Assembly (NCBI GenBank): GCA_023437225.1
Contig: JAEZGS010000017.1
Coordinates: 327,507-391,506 of the forward strand
DNA from: Bacteroidota bacterium
GTDB taxonomy: Bacteria > Bacteroidota > Bacteroidia > Chitinophagales > Chitinophagaceae
Length of the DNA: 64,000 nucleotides
Direction: 5' to 3'
Translations under genes and position numbers: made by a program
Shown here: positions 9,078 to 17,761 of the stretch, in pieces
Position numbering within the stretch: position 1 is the first letter of the stretch
Layout: the number at the start of each line of letters is the position of its first letter
Notes under the pieces: generated by a model
Database searches by the model: none
What the model was told of the DNA's origin: nothing
Seen by the model: the letters and a program-made list of their open reading frames with translations, nothing else

Positions 9078-11858
9078 TCAGCTTCCGTAAAAGAATCTGG
9101 TCCTGTTTACTTTCAGATCACGAAGCAAACCTGACTTCGGGTTTATGGTAATGTTGAAGCTCCTGAAAAGCCCTACGGGCGTGACATTGATGGAAAGTTG
9201 CCAGCAATGCATTTCCCGGGAAATAAACATGGTAAGCGATTGCAAAGTAGTAGTACTGAGGTCATAATAGCCGCTAACTCCCATCTTCCACCTTGGAGTC
9301 AGGTTAAAATCTCCGTTCCAGTTAAAGTTCGAATACACCTGGGTTTCCATGCCGCTGAAATCCGGCTTAGGGGTTCTGCTAAAACTTAAGGCATAAGAGA
9401 TATTGAGCGACCATGGGATATTGAAATCTGCAAATTCCGCAGGATTTTGACGCACATACTCGAGCTGGGCCATTTGCTCTTCCATGGTCATCGGCGGAAG
9501 ATCGGTATTTGCCAGTTCTTCCTGCTCCTGCTTTTCCTGTTCTTTCGCCTGTTTACTTCGGAATGATGTGGAGATGGCGATACTACCGTTTGTAATCCTG
9601 CCCAGAGAAAATTTATCGCCCTGCCATGCGTAACGATTCATCCGGTCGCCAAACTTATCAAATTGATACGGATCCAGAGTTGCACTTGCAGTAATGTTTA
9701 TGTCTTCGAACAATGTGCTTCTCAGGTAAAGACTTATTGGTCCAAGGTTAAATGAATCTGCAAGCATATTATATGATCCATTGAAGCCGAAACCGTCAAT
9801 GAGACGAACCTTTTTGAGTCCGCCTTCACTCGTATCGGTTTTCGAACGCACTTTCATTTCAAGATTGTTATCAATACCAAATCCGATTCCTCCAAACCTG
9901 CCCTCACCGAACGGACCGTAAACGTTTCCTGAGAAATAATTGAACCGCTGATCAACTAATGTGCTGTCGGGCCGGCGGACGCGAACGGTATAAAAATCCT
10001 CAGAGGAAAGGTCGGGCTTATAATTCATAGAGATATTTGGCCGGATGACATGTCGTATCCCCTTTATCCTACTGCTTTTTTTAAACTTGTCAAACGTTCC
10101 AAACAATGCTGTGCTGGCTCCGATGCTGAAAGAAATATCGTGACCTACGAAGAAACCATTCTGTCTCTTGATATCTATGGTTCTCGCCGAGTCGTTGAAA
10201 GTTCTTATGAATTTTTTCGAATACCATCTTTGCTGATAGCTGATGCCCGGTGATATTTGTACAGGGCCAAGTTGAGGCAGCGATAGTTGAATGGGTATGT
10301 TATGTTGTGCACCCCATTGCATCGTATCCAGAATTTTAGTAAAACTGAACAGGCTGTCGTAAAAACTTATCTGGTTTGCAATGTTTGTGTTCAGGCCGAT
10401 ACCAAGTTTTTGATACCACTTCGGTGTTCCTGCAAAATTCTTAGGCTGAAGCGGGTACATCGTATTGGCTGTAAAAGCGATGTTGGGGAGGTTGATATTG
10501 AAGACGCCGTTGTTATTGTTTTGACTATGATTGGCACTTACAGTAAGATTGTACTGTCCACCCCAGGTTTTTGAATATGTAATTGAGGAGGACAAGTTAT
10601 TTTGGTAGTTCCGTGTTGCGTTGTTGATAACGAAGCGGTTGAATTTCGAAGAGCCAGCATTGACATTGGCTGAGAAACTTGTTCCGGGCCTGGCCTTAGA
10701 GTCCATGGAATGACTCCATTGGATGTTGAAGGTCTTTGTTGTCTCAAATTCCTCTTCCTTGTTAATGCTAAAATCGTTCAGGATGCGAGTCTGTTGCATC
10801 GTGAAATTCATGGTACCGGAATAACGATATCGTTTCCGATAAGTTGGAGTGAAATACATTGCCCATCCGCCGTATGAATAAATGTCGCCGCGAAGGGTGA
10901 CATCAAAATAATCATTGAGCACCTTGTAGTAACCAAGACCCTGCAAACCAATTCCGAATTGTTCGCTTGCAGTAAACTGGGGAGGTAACAGTCCTGAATG
11001 TCTTCCCTGTGAGATCGGAAAAAATCCGAACGGAAGGTATATCGGTACCGGAACTCCTTCAAATTCCGGATGGATTGGTCCTGTAACTGCCACTTTTTGA
11101 TTTACCAGTTTCAGCTTGCGGGTTCTGAATGCAAAATGGGGAGTGTCGAGATTGCAGGTTGTGAATTGTCCGCGATACGCAAAGAACTCACTGGGAGAAA
11201 TTTTCTTTATGCGTTCTCCCTGCACATACATTTCGCCCTGCTGTGTTATCGTATTTCGAGTGATACCCTTCTGCGTTTTCATGTTGAACTGAATGAAACC
11301 GGATTCCATCGTGCTCTCACCCTGAATCATCTTTGGCCGGCCGATCATATTGCCCAGTGAATCTTTCCGAAACGTTGCTACGATAAGGTTTGTTGACTGG
11401 TCGAAAGCAATGCTGTCTGCGGAGAGATCCATGTCATCCTTCTTGATGTTTCCCTGGCTATACAGAATGATCTTCTTTTCTGGAATAATCAATACCATGG
11501 AATCCGATGCAGAATAGCTTACAGGGCTGTCGAGAGAATCGGCGGACAACTGCACATCAAATGTATCTGTTATCGATGCTGTGCTATCAATAAGTGGAAT
11601 AGTGTCAGAGAGGGAAACAAGTGAATCGCGATTAATTTCGCGAGCAGAATCGCGGCGTAATGAAATGGTATCTGCAACGCGAGGAATCGTGTCTTTACCC
11701 GATCGATTTTTTACAACAGGTATCGTATCCGCTGAAGCAGTTAAGGGAATCAAAAATTTATTTTGCGTGCTATAATTACCGGTAGTTGTGATCGTTATTA
11801 GTATGGCTAAAAACCATGCAGTACCGTATTTATAACTATTTTTGCGTCCGTCAATCAT
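9078..11858 (-). CDS. LptD-like outer-membrane LPS assembly barrel protein
   Basis: A 926-residue protein. The N-terminus has a hydrophobic export segment (AWFLAILITITTTG). An OstA-like region at about 135-290 includes YSQGNIKKDDMDLSADSIAFD and GVPVPIYLPFGFFPIS. A long beta-barrel follows and ends in an aromatic-rich strand (RTRFFYGS). The pattern matches Bacteroidota LptD homologues, which insert lipopolysaccharide into the outer leaflet. It is divergent from the amidase-MlaD-OstA-like genes, a context supporting envelope biogenesis. A consensus promoter lies at 11872-11900. Confidence 0.85.
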   Translation of the reverse strand: MIDGRKNSYKYGTAWFLAILITITTTGNYSTQNKFLIPLTASADTIPVVKNRSGKDTIPRVADTISLRRDSAREINRDSLVSLSDTIPLIDSTASITDTFDVQLSADSLDSPVSYSASDSMVLIIPEKKIILYSQGNIKKDDMDLSADSIAFDQSTNLIVATFRKDSLGNMIGRPKMIQGESTMESGFIQFNMKTQKGITRNTITQQGEMYVQGERIKKISPSEFFAYRGQFTTCNLDTPHFAFRTRKLKLVNQKVAVTGPIHPEFEGVPVPIYLPFGFFPISQGRHSGLLPPQFTASEQFGIGLQGLGYYKVLNDYFDVTLRGDIYSYGGWAMYFTPTYRKRYRYSGTMNFTMQQTRILNDFSINKEEEFETTKTFNIQWSHSMDSKARPGTSFSANVNAGSSKFNRFVINNATRNYQNNLSSSITYSKTWGGQYNLTVSANHSQNNNNGVFNINLPNIAFTANTMYPLQPKNFAGTPKWYQKLGIGLNTNIANQISFYDSLFSFTKILDTMQWGAQHNIPIQLSLPQLGPVQISPGISYQQRWYSKKFIRTFNDSARTIDIKRQNGFFVGHDISFSIGASTALFGTFDKFKKSSRIKGIRHVIRPNISMNYKPDLSSEDFYTVRVRRPDSTLVDQRFNYFSGNVYGPFGEGRFGGIGFGIDNNLEMKVRSKTDTSEGGLKKVRLIDGFGFNGSYNMLADSFNLGPISLYLRSTLFEDINITASATLDPYQFDKFGDRMNRYAWQGDKFSLGRITNGSIAISTSFRSKQAKEQEKQEQEELANTDLPPMTMEEQMAQLEYVRQNPAEFADFNIPWSLNISYALSFSRTPKPDFSGMETQVYSNFNWNGDFNLTPRWKMGVSGYYDLSTTTLQSLTMFISREMHCWQLSINVTPVGLFRSFNITINPKSGLLRDLKVNRTRFFYGS

Positions 11859-11871
11859 AAGCGGTAGGCGA

Positions 11872-11900
11872 CAAAAGTAGTCTTTAAAGCATTAAAACAA
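11872..11900 (-). promoter_or_regulatory. Promoter of the lptD-like gene (TTG-N18-TACTTTTG)
   Basis: Read on the minus strand, TTG (11900-11898) is followed after 18 nt by TACTTTTG (11879-11872). This matches the Bacteroidota -33/-7 consensus. The -7 box ends 13 nt before the ATG at 11858. It is the most complete two-element promoter seen in the window. Confidence 0.7.
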
Positions 11901-11938
11901 TGTGAAGAACTTTCAAAGATTAAAATGATTTGTACACC

Positions 11939-12847
11939 ATGATGAAAAAGACGTTTTTACTATCGATATCTGCTCTGTTTGTGTTCATTCTTTTTTCATC
12001 AAAAAAGATACCAGCACAATCGGCCGCTAAACCGGCTCTGAAGACGATCATAATAGATGCCGGACATGGTGGCAGCGATGTTGGAGCGCGTGGCGATTAT
12101 TCATTTGAAAAAGACATTTGCCTGGACGTCGCACTCAAGTTGGGCAAATTGCTGGAGGAGGGAATGCCCGATACAAAGATCCTCTATACCCGCACCACGG
12201 ATGTTTATCCTGCGATCAAGGCAAGAGCCGATTTTGCAAACGCGAATAAAGGCGATTTGTTTGTTTCCATACACGTTAACGCTGCACCCAAGATCAGGCA
12301 CAGTAAGTTCACAGGTTATAAAACTGAAACATATTATACAGGTAAGGGAAAGAACCGGAAGAAACGCACCCGTAAGGTTCCAAAGTACTCTGTTTATTAT
12401 ACAGATAACCCATCTCATGGCACCGAAACTTTCATATGGGCAGCGGATCGTACGGATGAAAAAGAAAAGTTTGTAGGTTCAGATGTTGTGAGCGAGGAAA
12501 TTTTTGATTCAACAGAATTCGCTCCCGATCTTAATGATCCCGAGTTTAAGGCAAAGGCACTCCTTTGGACAAAAAAATTCTTTGATAAGAGTTATCTGTT
12601 GGCAAGCATGGTGGAAGAAGAGTTTGTAAAAGGAGGACGGTATAGTCGCGGCGTAAAACAGCGGAATGAGAAAGGCATCTGGGTTTTGCAGGCGACATCG
12701 ATGCCAAGTATTCTGGTAGAAACCGGCTTCATCACTCATCCGCCGGATGAAAAATACCTCAATAGCGAAGATGGGCAGCGTGAAATTGCACAACAGGTCT
12801 ATAGTGCGATCAAGCGCTACCGGGACGCTACTGCAGCGAGGCAATGA
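11939..12847 (+). CDS. N-acetylmuramoyl-L-alanine amidase (Amidase_3), exported
   Basis: About 302 residues. The signal peptide is MMKKTFLLSISALFVFILF. The Amidase_3 zinc-hydrolase fold is shown by IIIDAGHGGSDVGARG (first zinc His), LFVSIHVNAA (second His), and MPSILVETGFITHPPDE (catalytic Glu region). It cleaves the amide between MurNAc and L-Ala in peptidoglycan. A basic insert around residues 125-150 (KGKNRKKRTRK) interrupts the domain, as in several Bacteroidota amidases. I chose the first ATG of a double ATG at 11939; an upstream in-frame TTG is less likely. A hairpin follows the gene. Confidence 0.9.
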   Translation: MMKKTFLLSISALFVFILFSSKKIPAQSAAKPALKTIIIDAGHGGSDVGARGDYSFEKDICLDVALKLGKLLEEGMPDTKILYTRTTDVYPAIKARADFANANKGDLFVSIHVNAAPKIRHSKFTGYKTETYYTGKGKNRKKRTRKVPKYSVYYTDNPSHGTETFIWAADRTDEKEKFVGSDVVSEEIFDSTEFAPDLNDPEFKAKALLWTKKFFDKSYLLASMVEEEFVKGGRYSRGVKQRNEKGIWVLQATSMPSILVETGFITHPPDEKYLNSEDGQREIAQQVYSAIKRYRDATAARQ

Positions 12848-12880
12848 GGTTTTCTGAGATTTTGATTCCATCATATTATG

Positions 12881-12921
12881 CATACCGTCAATCAGTTAAA
12901 TCATTAATTGTTGGCGGTATG
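12881..12921 (+). terminator. Inverted repeat downstream of the amidase
   Basis: CATACCGTCAA pairs with TTGGCGGTATG across an A/T-rich loop of about 18 nt, with one mismatch. A T tract (ATTTTTTATG) follows. It lies 33 nt after the amidase stop and before the MlaD gene, so it may terminate or attenuate transcription between them. Confidence 0.55.
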
Positions 12922-12983
12922 ATTTTTTATGATGAATTTTAACCCGTCGCCCATCAACGATGGGGATGCATAAAACGTTCAGA

Positions 12984-13967
12984 ATGAAAATCTCTAATGA
13001 GACGAAAATTGGTTTATTAGCAGCGGTAGCAATAGTGGTTTTGATCCTCGGTTTTAATTTCCTCAAAGGAAGAGACCTTACAAAAAAGAATGATGAGTTG
13101 TTTGCTGTTTTCCCCAGTGTAAGGGGCTTATCAGTTTCGAACCCAGTCCTTATTAACGGTCTCCAGGTAGGTAAGGTTGGGCAGATGAAAGAAAAGGATA
13201 AGAACCTTAGCGGCATAGTGGTTACACTTACAATAGAGAAGAACATCAACATTCCCCGCAATTCCATTGTTACGATTTCATCAGAGCTTTTAGGAACTTC
13301 GTCCGTAGACATCGTTCTTGGCGAAGCGACAACGTATGCTCAGGATGGCGATACCTTAAAGACGATGGAAAATCAAAGCGTAATGGGGCAACTTACCAAA
13401 AGTATAAACCCTGCGATTGACAACGTTAATAAAGCAATCGTATCGCTTGACACATTAATAGCGAGGCTGACTGAAGTTGTTGATCCGAATACGCAGAACA
13501 ATATGCAAAATATCATTGCAAATCTTGCTGCGTCAAGCCGTTCTTTGGAGCGACTGATAAATGCACAAAACGGAGTTTTATCAAGGTCGCTGAATAATGT
13601 TGAAGCCATAACAGGTAATCTTGCCCGCAACAATGATAAGATCAACAGCACGCTCAGCAACCTGGAAGTAACATCTGATAAACTTGCGAAACTTGAGTTG
13701 CAGGAAGTGATAACTTCGCTGCAGAATACAATGAGCAAACTTGAAACAACGATTGACAATGTTAGTAGCAAGAATGGAACCCTCGGCATGCTGTTAAATG
13801 ATCGCCAATTGTACGATGAGCTTAGACTAACGAATAGAAGCCTTGTTACTTTGCTTGACGACCTCAGGATGCATCCAAAACGCTATGTCAACATATCGGT
13901 GTTTGGAAAAAAGACGAAGCCTGAGCCATTGATGGCACCTCTATACGACAGCACTGCCAGTCAATAG
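12984..13967 (+). CDS. MlaD/MCE-domain lipid-transport protein
   Basis: About 327 residues. It has one N-terminal membrane anchor (IGLLAAVAIVVLILGFNFLKG) and then the MCE domain (VRGLSVSNPVLINGLQVGKV, IPRNSIVTISSELLGTSSVDI). A long, probably coiled-coil tail from residue about 130 follows (repeated asparagine- and leucine-rich heptads). MCE proteins carry phospholipids between envelope membranes. The MlaE/MlaF permease and ATPase genes are not adjacent. The start at 12984 is preferred; an ATG at 12966 is possible. It lies 15 bp before the OstA-like gene. Confidence 0.88.
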   Translation: MKISNETKIGLLAAVAIVVLILGFNFLKGRDLTKKNDELFAVFPSVRGLSVSNPVLINGLQVGKVGQMKEKDKNLSGIVVTLTIEKNINIPRNSIVTISSELLGTSSVDIVLGEATTYAQDGDTLKTMENQSVMGQLTKSINPAIDNVNKAIVSLDTLIARLTEVVDPNTQNNMQNIIANLAASSRSLERLINAQNGVLSRSLNNVEAITGNLARNNDKINSTLSNLEVTSDKLAKLELQEVITSLQNTMSKLETTIDNVSSKNGTLGMLLNDRQLYDELRLTNRSLVTLLDDLRMHPKRYVNISVFGKKTKPEPLMAPLYDSTASQ

Positions 13968-13982
13968 TGTCCGACTACGATT

Positions 13983-15623
13983 ATGAAAAGTTTCTTTGCG
14001 TTCGCCATGCTGTTGCTGGCATTTGTTCCAGCAGTATTTTCTCAACAACCTGTTCCAGGAGAACCGGGTGCCGATACCGTACGGGTTGTAGACATATTAA
14101 ATGCAGATCGTTTCAGCTTTAAAAAAATTGACTCACTGAACGAGTTTCAGATGATGGCGGGAAACGTGCGACTTCGACAAGGCAGTACGGTTTTCTCAGC
14201 AGACAGCGCAGTTTATAATAAGTTTTCGAAGGTACTTGAGGCATTCGGTAATATTCATATCAACGACAACGACAGCATTCACACCTATTCTCAGTATCTG
14301 CATTACAAAGTAGATACCCGCATCGCAACACTGAAGAGAAAAGTTCGATTGACCGATCGCACCACACAACTATTTACGGAGGAACTGGAATATGATCTTA
14401 ACCAAAAGATCGGAATATATCGGAATAACGGGCGTGTGGTGAACAAAAGTTCTGTGTTGACCAGTCGGGAGGCCACGTACTATGCGGATTTGAAAGATGT
14501 GTATTTCAGGCAGAATGTAAAATTAAAAGACCCCGAATATAATCTCACTACTGATTCGTTGTTGTACAACACTAATAACCAGATAGCAACATTCATTACA
14601 AAAACAATCATTGAAGATAGCACCCGCAGGATTGAAACAAGCGACGGTTATTATGATCTTCAGGCAAAGAATGCGTTTTTTGGAAAAAGACCTATCATCA
14701 AAGATGGTGCAGTAACGATCATTGCAAATGAAGTAGAGACGGACGATCGTACCGGCATAAGCATCTTAAAGGGCAATGCAGTATTCAGGGATACTGCCCA
14801 GGGAGTATCCATAATTGCGAATTATATTGAATCGAACAGGAACGAGGAAAGCTTTTTTGCAACGCAACGTCCGTTGATGATATTAAAGCAGGAACAGGAT
14901 TCCATCTACGTTACAGGAGACACATTATATTCCGGTCGATTTAGTAAACTCCAAAAACAGTTGGATACTGTACAGATCGATTCGTCAGTCGTAATCGATA
15001 CAGATTCAATAGTACAGGAGAAAGACTCATTGTTTGCAACCAATAATAGCGACAGTGCAGATCGTTACTTCCAGGTTTACCGCAACGTTCGAATATTCAG
15101 TGATTCGCTTCAGGCTGTTTGTGATTCTTTATTTTACAACGGAGTTGATTCTGTTTTCCAGTTGTATACTAATCCTGTTGTATGGGCGAGTGGCAGCCAG
15201 GTGACTGGTGACACCATTCAGCTATTTACAAAAAATAAAAAAGCCGACAGGTTGCTTGTTTATGAAAATGGAATGTTGATCAATAAGGCAGGCGAAAATA
15301 TGTTCAACCAGATCCGGGGCAACACGTTGAATGGTCAATTTGTAGATGGCAATATTGAACAGATGCGCGCAAAAGGAAATGCCGAAAGTGTATACTACGC
15401 GAAAGATGATCAGGAGAAATTAATTGGTATAAACCGTGCAAGTGGAGACATAATTGATATGCGGTTTGCCAATAAAGAGCTGCAAAAAGTTGTATTCATC
15501 AGTGATGTAAAGGGAACGATGTACCCGGTGCGTAAGATGCCAGAAACTGAAAAAAGGCTACGCGATTTCAACTGGCAGGAAGAGAAAAGACCAAAGTCGA
15601 AGTTTGAGTTGATGGGAGACTGA
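13983..15623 (+). CDS. OstA/LptA-like LPS-transport periplasmic protein
   Basis: A 546-residue exported protein with signal peptide MKSFFAFAMLLLAFVPAVFSQ. Several OstA-like beta-jellyroll segments are visible: GNVRLRQGSTVFSADSAVYN, LEAFGNIHINDNDSIHTYS and ILKGNAVFRDTAQGVSIIAN. It is far longer than E. coli LptA (about 185 residues), as is usual for Bacteroidota OstA-like proteins. It would bridge LPS through the periplasm to the LptD-like barrel encoded divergently at 9078-11858. It follows mlaD by 15 bp, suggesting co-transcription. A GCGGAAA repeat starts just after the stop codon. Confidence 0.85.
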   Translation: MKSFFAFAMLLLAFVPAVFSQQPVPGEPGADTVRVVDILNADRFSFKKIDSLNEFQMMAGNVRLRQGSTVFSADSAVYNKFSKVLEAFGNIHINDNDSIHTYSQYLHYKVDTRIATLKRKVRLTDRTTQLFTEELEYDLNQKIGIYRNNGRVVNKSSVLTSREATYYADLKDVYFRQNVKLKDPEYNLTTDSLLYNTNNQIATFITKTIIEDSTRRIETSDGYYDLQAKNAFFGKRPIIKDGAVTIIANEVETDDRTGISILKGNAVFRDTAQGVSIIANYIESNRNEESFFATQRPLMILKQEQDSIYVTGDTLYSGRFSKLQKQLDTVQIDSSVVIDTDSIVQEKDSLFATNNSDSADRYFQVYRNVRIFSDSLQAVCDSLFYNGVDSVFQLYTNPVVWASGSQVTGDTIQLFTKNKKADRLLVYENGMLINKAGENMFNQIRGNTLNGQFVDGNIEQMRAKGNAESVYYAKDDQEKLIGINRASGDIIDMRFANKELQKVVFISDVKGTMYPVRKMPETEKRLRDFNWQEEKRPKSKFELMGD

Positions 15624-15630
15624 TTACAGA

Positions 15631-15678
15631 AAGCGGAAAGCGGAAAGCGGAAAGCGGAAAGCGGAAAGCGGAATGCGG
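15631..15678. repeat. Tandem AAAGCGG heptamer array, seven units
   Basis: Seven consecutive 7-bp units, AAAGCGG, with a shortened first unit and a final AATGCGG variant, begin 8 nt after the OstA-like stop codon. The reverse complement of this array (CCGCTTT/CCGCTTCC) recurs at 16373-16438, so the small barrel gene between them is framed by inverted low-complexity tracts. Confidence 0.9.
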
Positions 15679-15747
15679 AGAAGACAATATTAACAAAGCA
15701 CTCATGTTAATAAGCGCGTTTTAAGCGTTACAGGGAAAATTCTTACT

Positions 15748-16200
15748 ATGAACAAAATACTATCTGCAACATTTGTATTGATGCTTCTGGGTATTTGCGC
15801 TACAACAAATGCACAGGATTACCGCGCTGGTGTTGGCTTACGCCTGAGCAACTCAACTCCCACCCTCAACAATGCAGTTAGTGTAAAGTATTTTGCGACA
15901 GATAAAACTGCCATAGAAGGGATTGTTTCCTTTGGAAGTCGCTTTGGACTAGGCGGATTGCTTGAAATACACAATCCACTTAAAGTTGATGGTCTTCGAT
16001 GGTTTTACGGTGCCGGTGCTTATGTAGGCTTTGAACATGGCGATACTTACCTTGGACCTACGGGCATAATCGGCCTTGATTACAAATTTGCAAATGCACC
16101 TGTAAATGCTTCGCTCGATTGGAAGCCTGAATTGGATATTATCCCCGACATTAATTTCGTGCCGGACGCTTTCGCGTTTTCGATCCGGTTTACTTTCTGA
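15748..16200 (+). CDS. Small exported beta-barrel-like protein of unknown function
   Basis: A 150-residue protein with a clear signal peptide (MNKILSATFVLMLLGICATTNAQ). The mature part has alternating short strands and glycines (AGVGLRLSNSTP, GLGGLLEIHN, YGAGAYVGFEHG) and ends in FAFSIRFTF, a terminal aromatic strand typical of outer-membrane barrels. About 125 mature residues suggest a small eight-stranded barrel. I do not recognise a specific family. Low-complexity repeats flank it on both sides, and the next gene is convergent. Confidence 0.75.
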   Translation: MNKILSATFVLMLLGICATTNAQDYRAGVGLRLSNSTPTLNNAVSVKYFATDKTAIEGIVSFGSRFGLGGLLEIHNPLKVDGLRWFYGAGAYVGFEHGDTYLGPTGIIGLDYKFANAPVNASLDWKPELDIIPDINFVPDAFAFSIRFTF

Positions 16201-16221
16201 TGGTATGCTGGTGGGGTGAAA

Positions 16222-16340
16222 TGCTAATGTGCTAGTGTGCTAGTATGCTAGTGTGCTAATTAAAATGTGGGAATGTGGTAATGTGGAGATGTGATAATGA
16301 TAATGCGATAATGCTAATGGGAAAATGTGAAGATGTGGAA
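16222..16340. repeat. Degenerate octamer repeat (GCTARTRT) followed by an ATGTGG-type tract
   Basis: From 16222 to 16260 the sequence is built of 8-bp units GCTAATGT, GCTAGTGT, GCTAGTAT, GCTAGTGT. It then shifts to a looser tract of ATGTGGnA and GATAATG words up to about 16340. The same octamer forms the perfect array at 63897-64000. No coding signal is seen in this 244-bp convergent intergenic region. Confidence 0.85.
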
Positions 16341-16372
16341 GTGAAATGGTTTCATGCTCATAACCTGACAAA

Positions 16373-16438
16373 CCGCTTCCCGGTTTCAGCTTCCCGCTTT
16401 CCGATTTGCCGCTTCCCGCTTTCCGCTTCCCGCTTTCT
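16373..16438. repeat. GCTTCCC/GCTTTCC heptamer array, inverted relative to 15631-15678
   Basis: Imperfect repeats of CCGCTTCC and CCGCTTTC fill this stretch just before the SpmAB stop codon. Read on the minus strand it is AAGCGGGAAGCGGAAAGCGG, the same word as the heptamer array at 15631-15678. The two arrays could pair across the 0.7 kb between them. Confidence 0.85.
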
Positions 16439-16444
16439 ATTAAA

Positions 16445-17680
16445 TCACCACGGCCAGTTATAAGCGATGATGATCGCAGTGATCACTCCTGCCAGGTCTG
16501 CACATAAAGAAGCAGGAATAGCATAGCGTGTTTTTTTGATACCCACAGAACCGAAATATAGCGCAACGATATAAAACGTGGTGTCTGCGGATCCCTGGAA
16601 CACGCAACTTAGTCGCCCTACGAACGAGTCAGGTCCGTACACCCTCATCGCATCGATCATCATTGCCCTGGAGCCGCTTCCACTAAAGGGTTTCATCAAT
16701 GCAGTAGGCATCGCCGGAACGAAATCGGTATTCAGTCCCAACATGCTGAAGAACCAACTCATACCCTGGATCATGTAATCGAATACACCGCAGGTACGCA
16801 GAACACTGATTGCCACCAGCATTCCAACCAGGTATGGGATAATCCTTACCGCAACCTCAAAACCTTGTTTGGCACCGTCGATGAAAGCGTCGTATACATG
16901 TACCTTTTTGTAAATACCCCCAAGGATGAATACAATAAATATCAAAAAGATAAGCCCATTGCTGACCACTTTTGAAAATGTTGAAGCGGCTTCATTATCG
17001 AGGAATACACGAAGGTAAACGGCCAGAGCGCCGAGCAACGCCGCTCCTATCAATCCAACGGTAGCAATTGCGATCCACTGTCTTCGCGTAAATTTTTGCC
17101 ATAGAGCAGTAACACACATGGCCACCATGGTTGCAACAAAAGTTGCGATAAGACAAGGAATGAATATACTAGTTGGGTCTTGCGACTTTAGTATCACTCG
17201 CTGTGCGATGATGCTTACCGGTATAAGCGTCAATCCCGATGCATGCAGAACCATAAACATGATCTGGGCATCAGACGCAGTGTCCTTGTCCGGATTTGTT
17301 TCCTGTAAGCTTTCCATCGCTTTCAGCCCGAAAGGAGTGGCGGCATTGTCAAGACCAAGAAGATTTGCTGAAAAATTCATCATCATATGACCCATCGCCG
17401 GATGATTTCGAGGCAGACCAGGGAATAGGTGCTTAAAGAATGGCCCAACGATACGCGACAGCAACCCGATCGCCCCTGCCCTTTCTCCGATATTCATGAA
17501 GCCCAGAAATAAGCTCATGATTCCAATAAGTCCTATGGATATCTGAACCCCTGCATTGGCCGACTCGAAAACACCGTCTATTATTGTCTTGAAGACTTCT
17601 GTATCTCCCATAAGGAGTCGGACAAGGGCAACGGTAAAAGCGATCAGAAAGAAAGCGATCCATAGGAAATTCAGCGCCAT
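16445..17680 (-). CDS. SpmA-SpmB fused nucleoside-recognition (Gate) domain membrane protein
   Basis: About 411 residues with many hydrophobic helices. The N-terminal half is SpmA-like (GIMSLFLGFMNIGERAG, MMMNFSANLLGLDNAATPFG). The C-terminal half is SpmB-like (LVGMLVAISVLRTCGVFDYM, GSGSRAMMIDAMRVYGPDS, VFQGSADTTFYIVALYFG). Separate SpmA and SpmB genes affect spore-core dehydration in Bacillus, but fused homologues are common in non-sporulating bacteria, so transport of a small solute is the likelier role. The ATG at 17680 is preferred over an in-frame TTG two codons upstream. Confidence 0.88.
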   Translation of the reverse strand: MALNFLWIAFFLIAFTVALVRLLMGDTEVFKTIIDGVFESANAGVQISIGLIGIMSLFLGFMNIGERAGAIGLLSRIVGPFFKHLFPGLPRNHPAMGHMMMNFSANLLGLDNAATPFGLKAMESLQETNPDKDTASDAQIMFMVLHASGLTLIPVSIIAQRVILKSQDPTSIFIPCLIATFVATMVAMCVTALWQKFTRRQWIAIATVGLIGAALLGALAVYLRVFLDNEAASTFSKVVSNGLIFLIFIVFILGGIYKKVHVYDAFIDGAKQGFEVAVRIIPYLVGMLVAISVLRTCGVFDYMIQGMSWFFSMLGLNTDFVPAMPTALMKPFSGSGSRAMMIDAMRVYGPDSFVGRLSCVFQGSADTTFYIVALYFGSVGIKKTRYAIPASLCADLAGVITAIIIAYNWPW

Positions 17681-17735
17681 AAACAATGTTGATGAAATGA
17701 AAGTAACGCAAAAACAGGAACGATTTGTTTTCCTG

Positions 17736-17743
17736 TATCTTTG
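17736..17743 (+). promoter_or_regulatory. TATCTTTG -7 box of ychF
   Basis: TATCTTTG matches TAnnTTTG and ends about 18 nt before the ychF ATG at 17762. Position is accurate to about one base. No clear -33 TTG at the usual spacing. Confidence 0.55.
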
Positions 17744-17761
17744 CCGCTCAAAAAAAATGAC

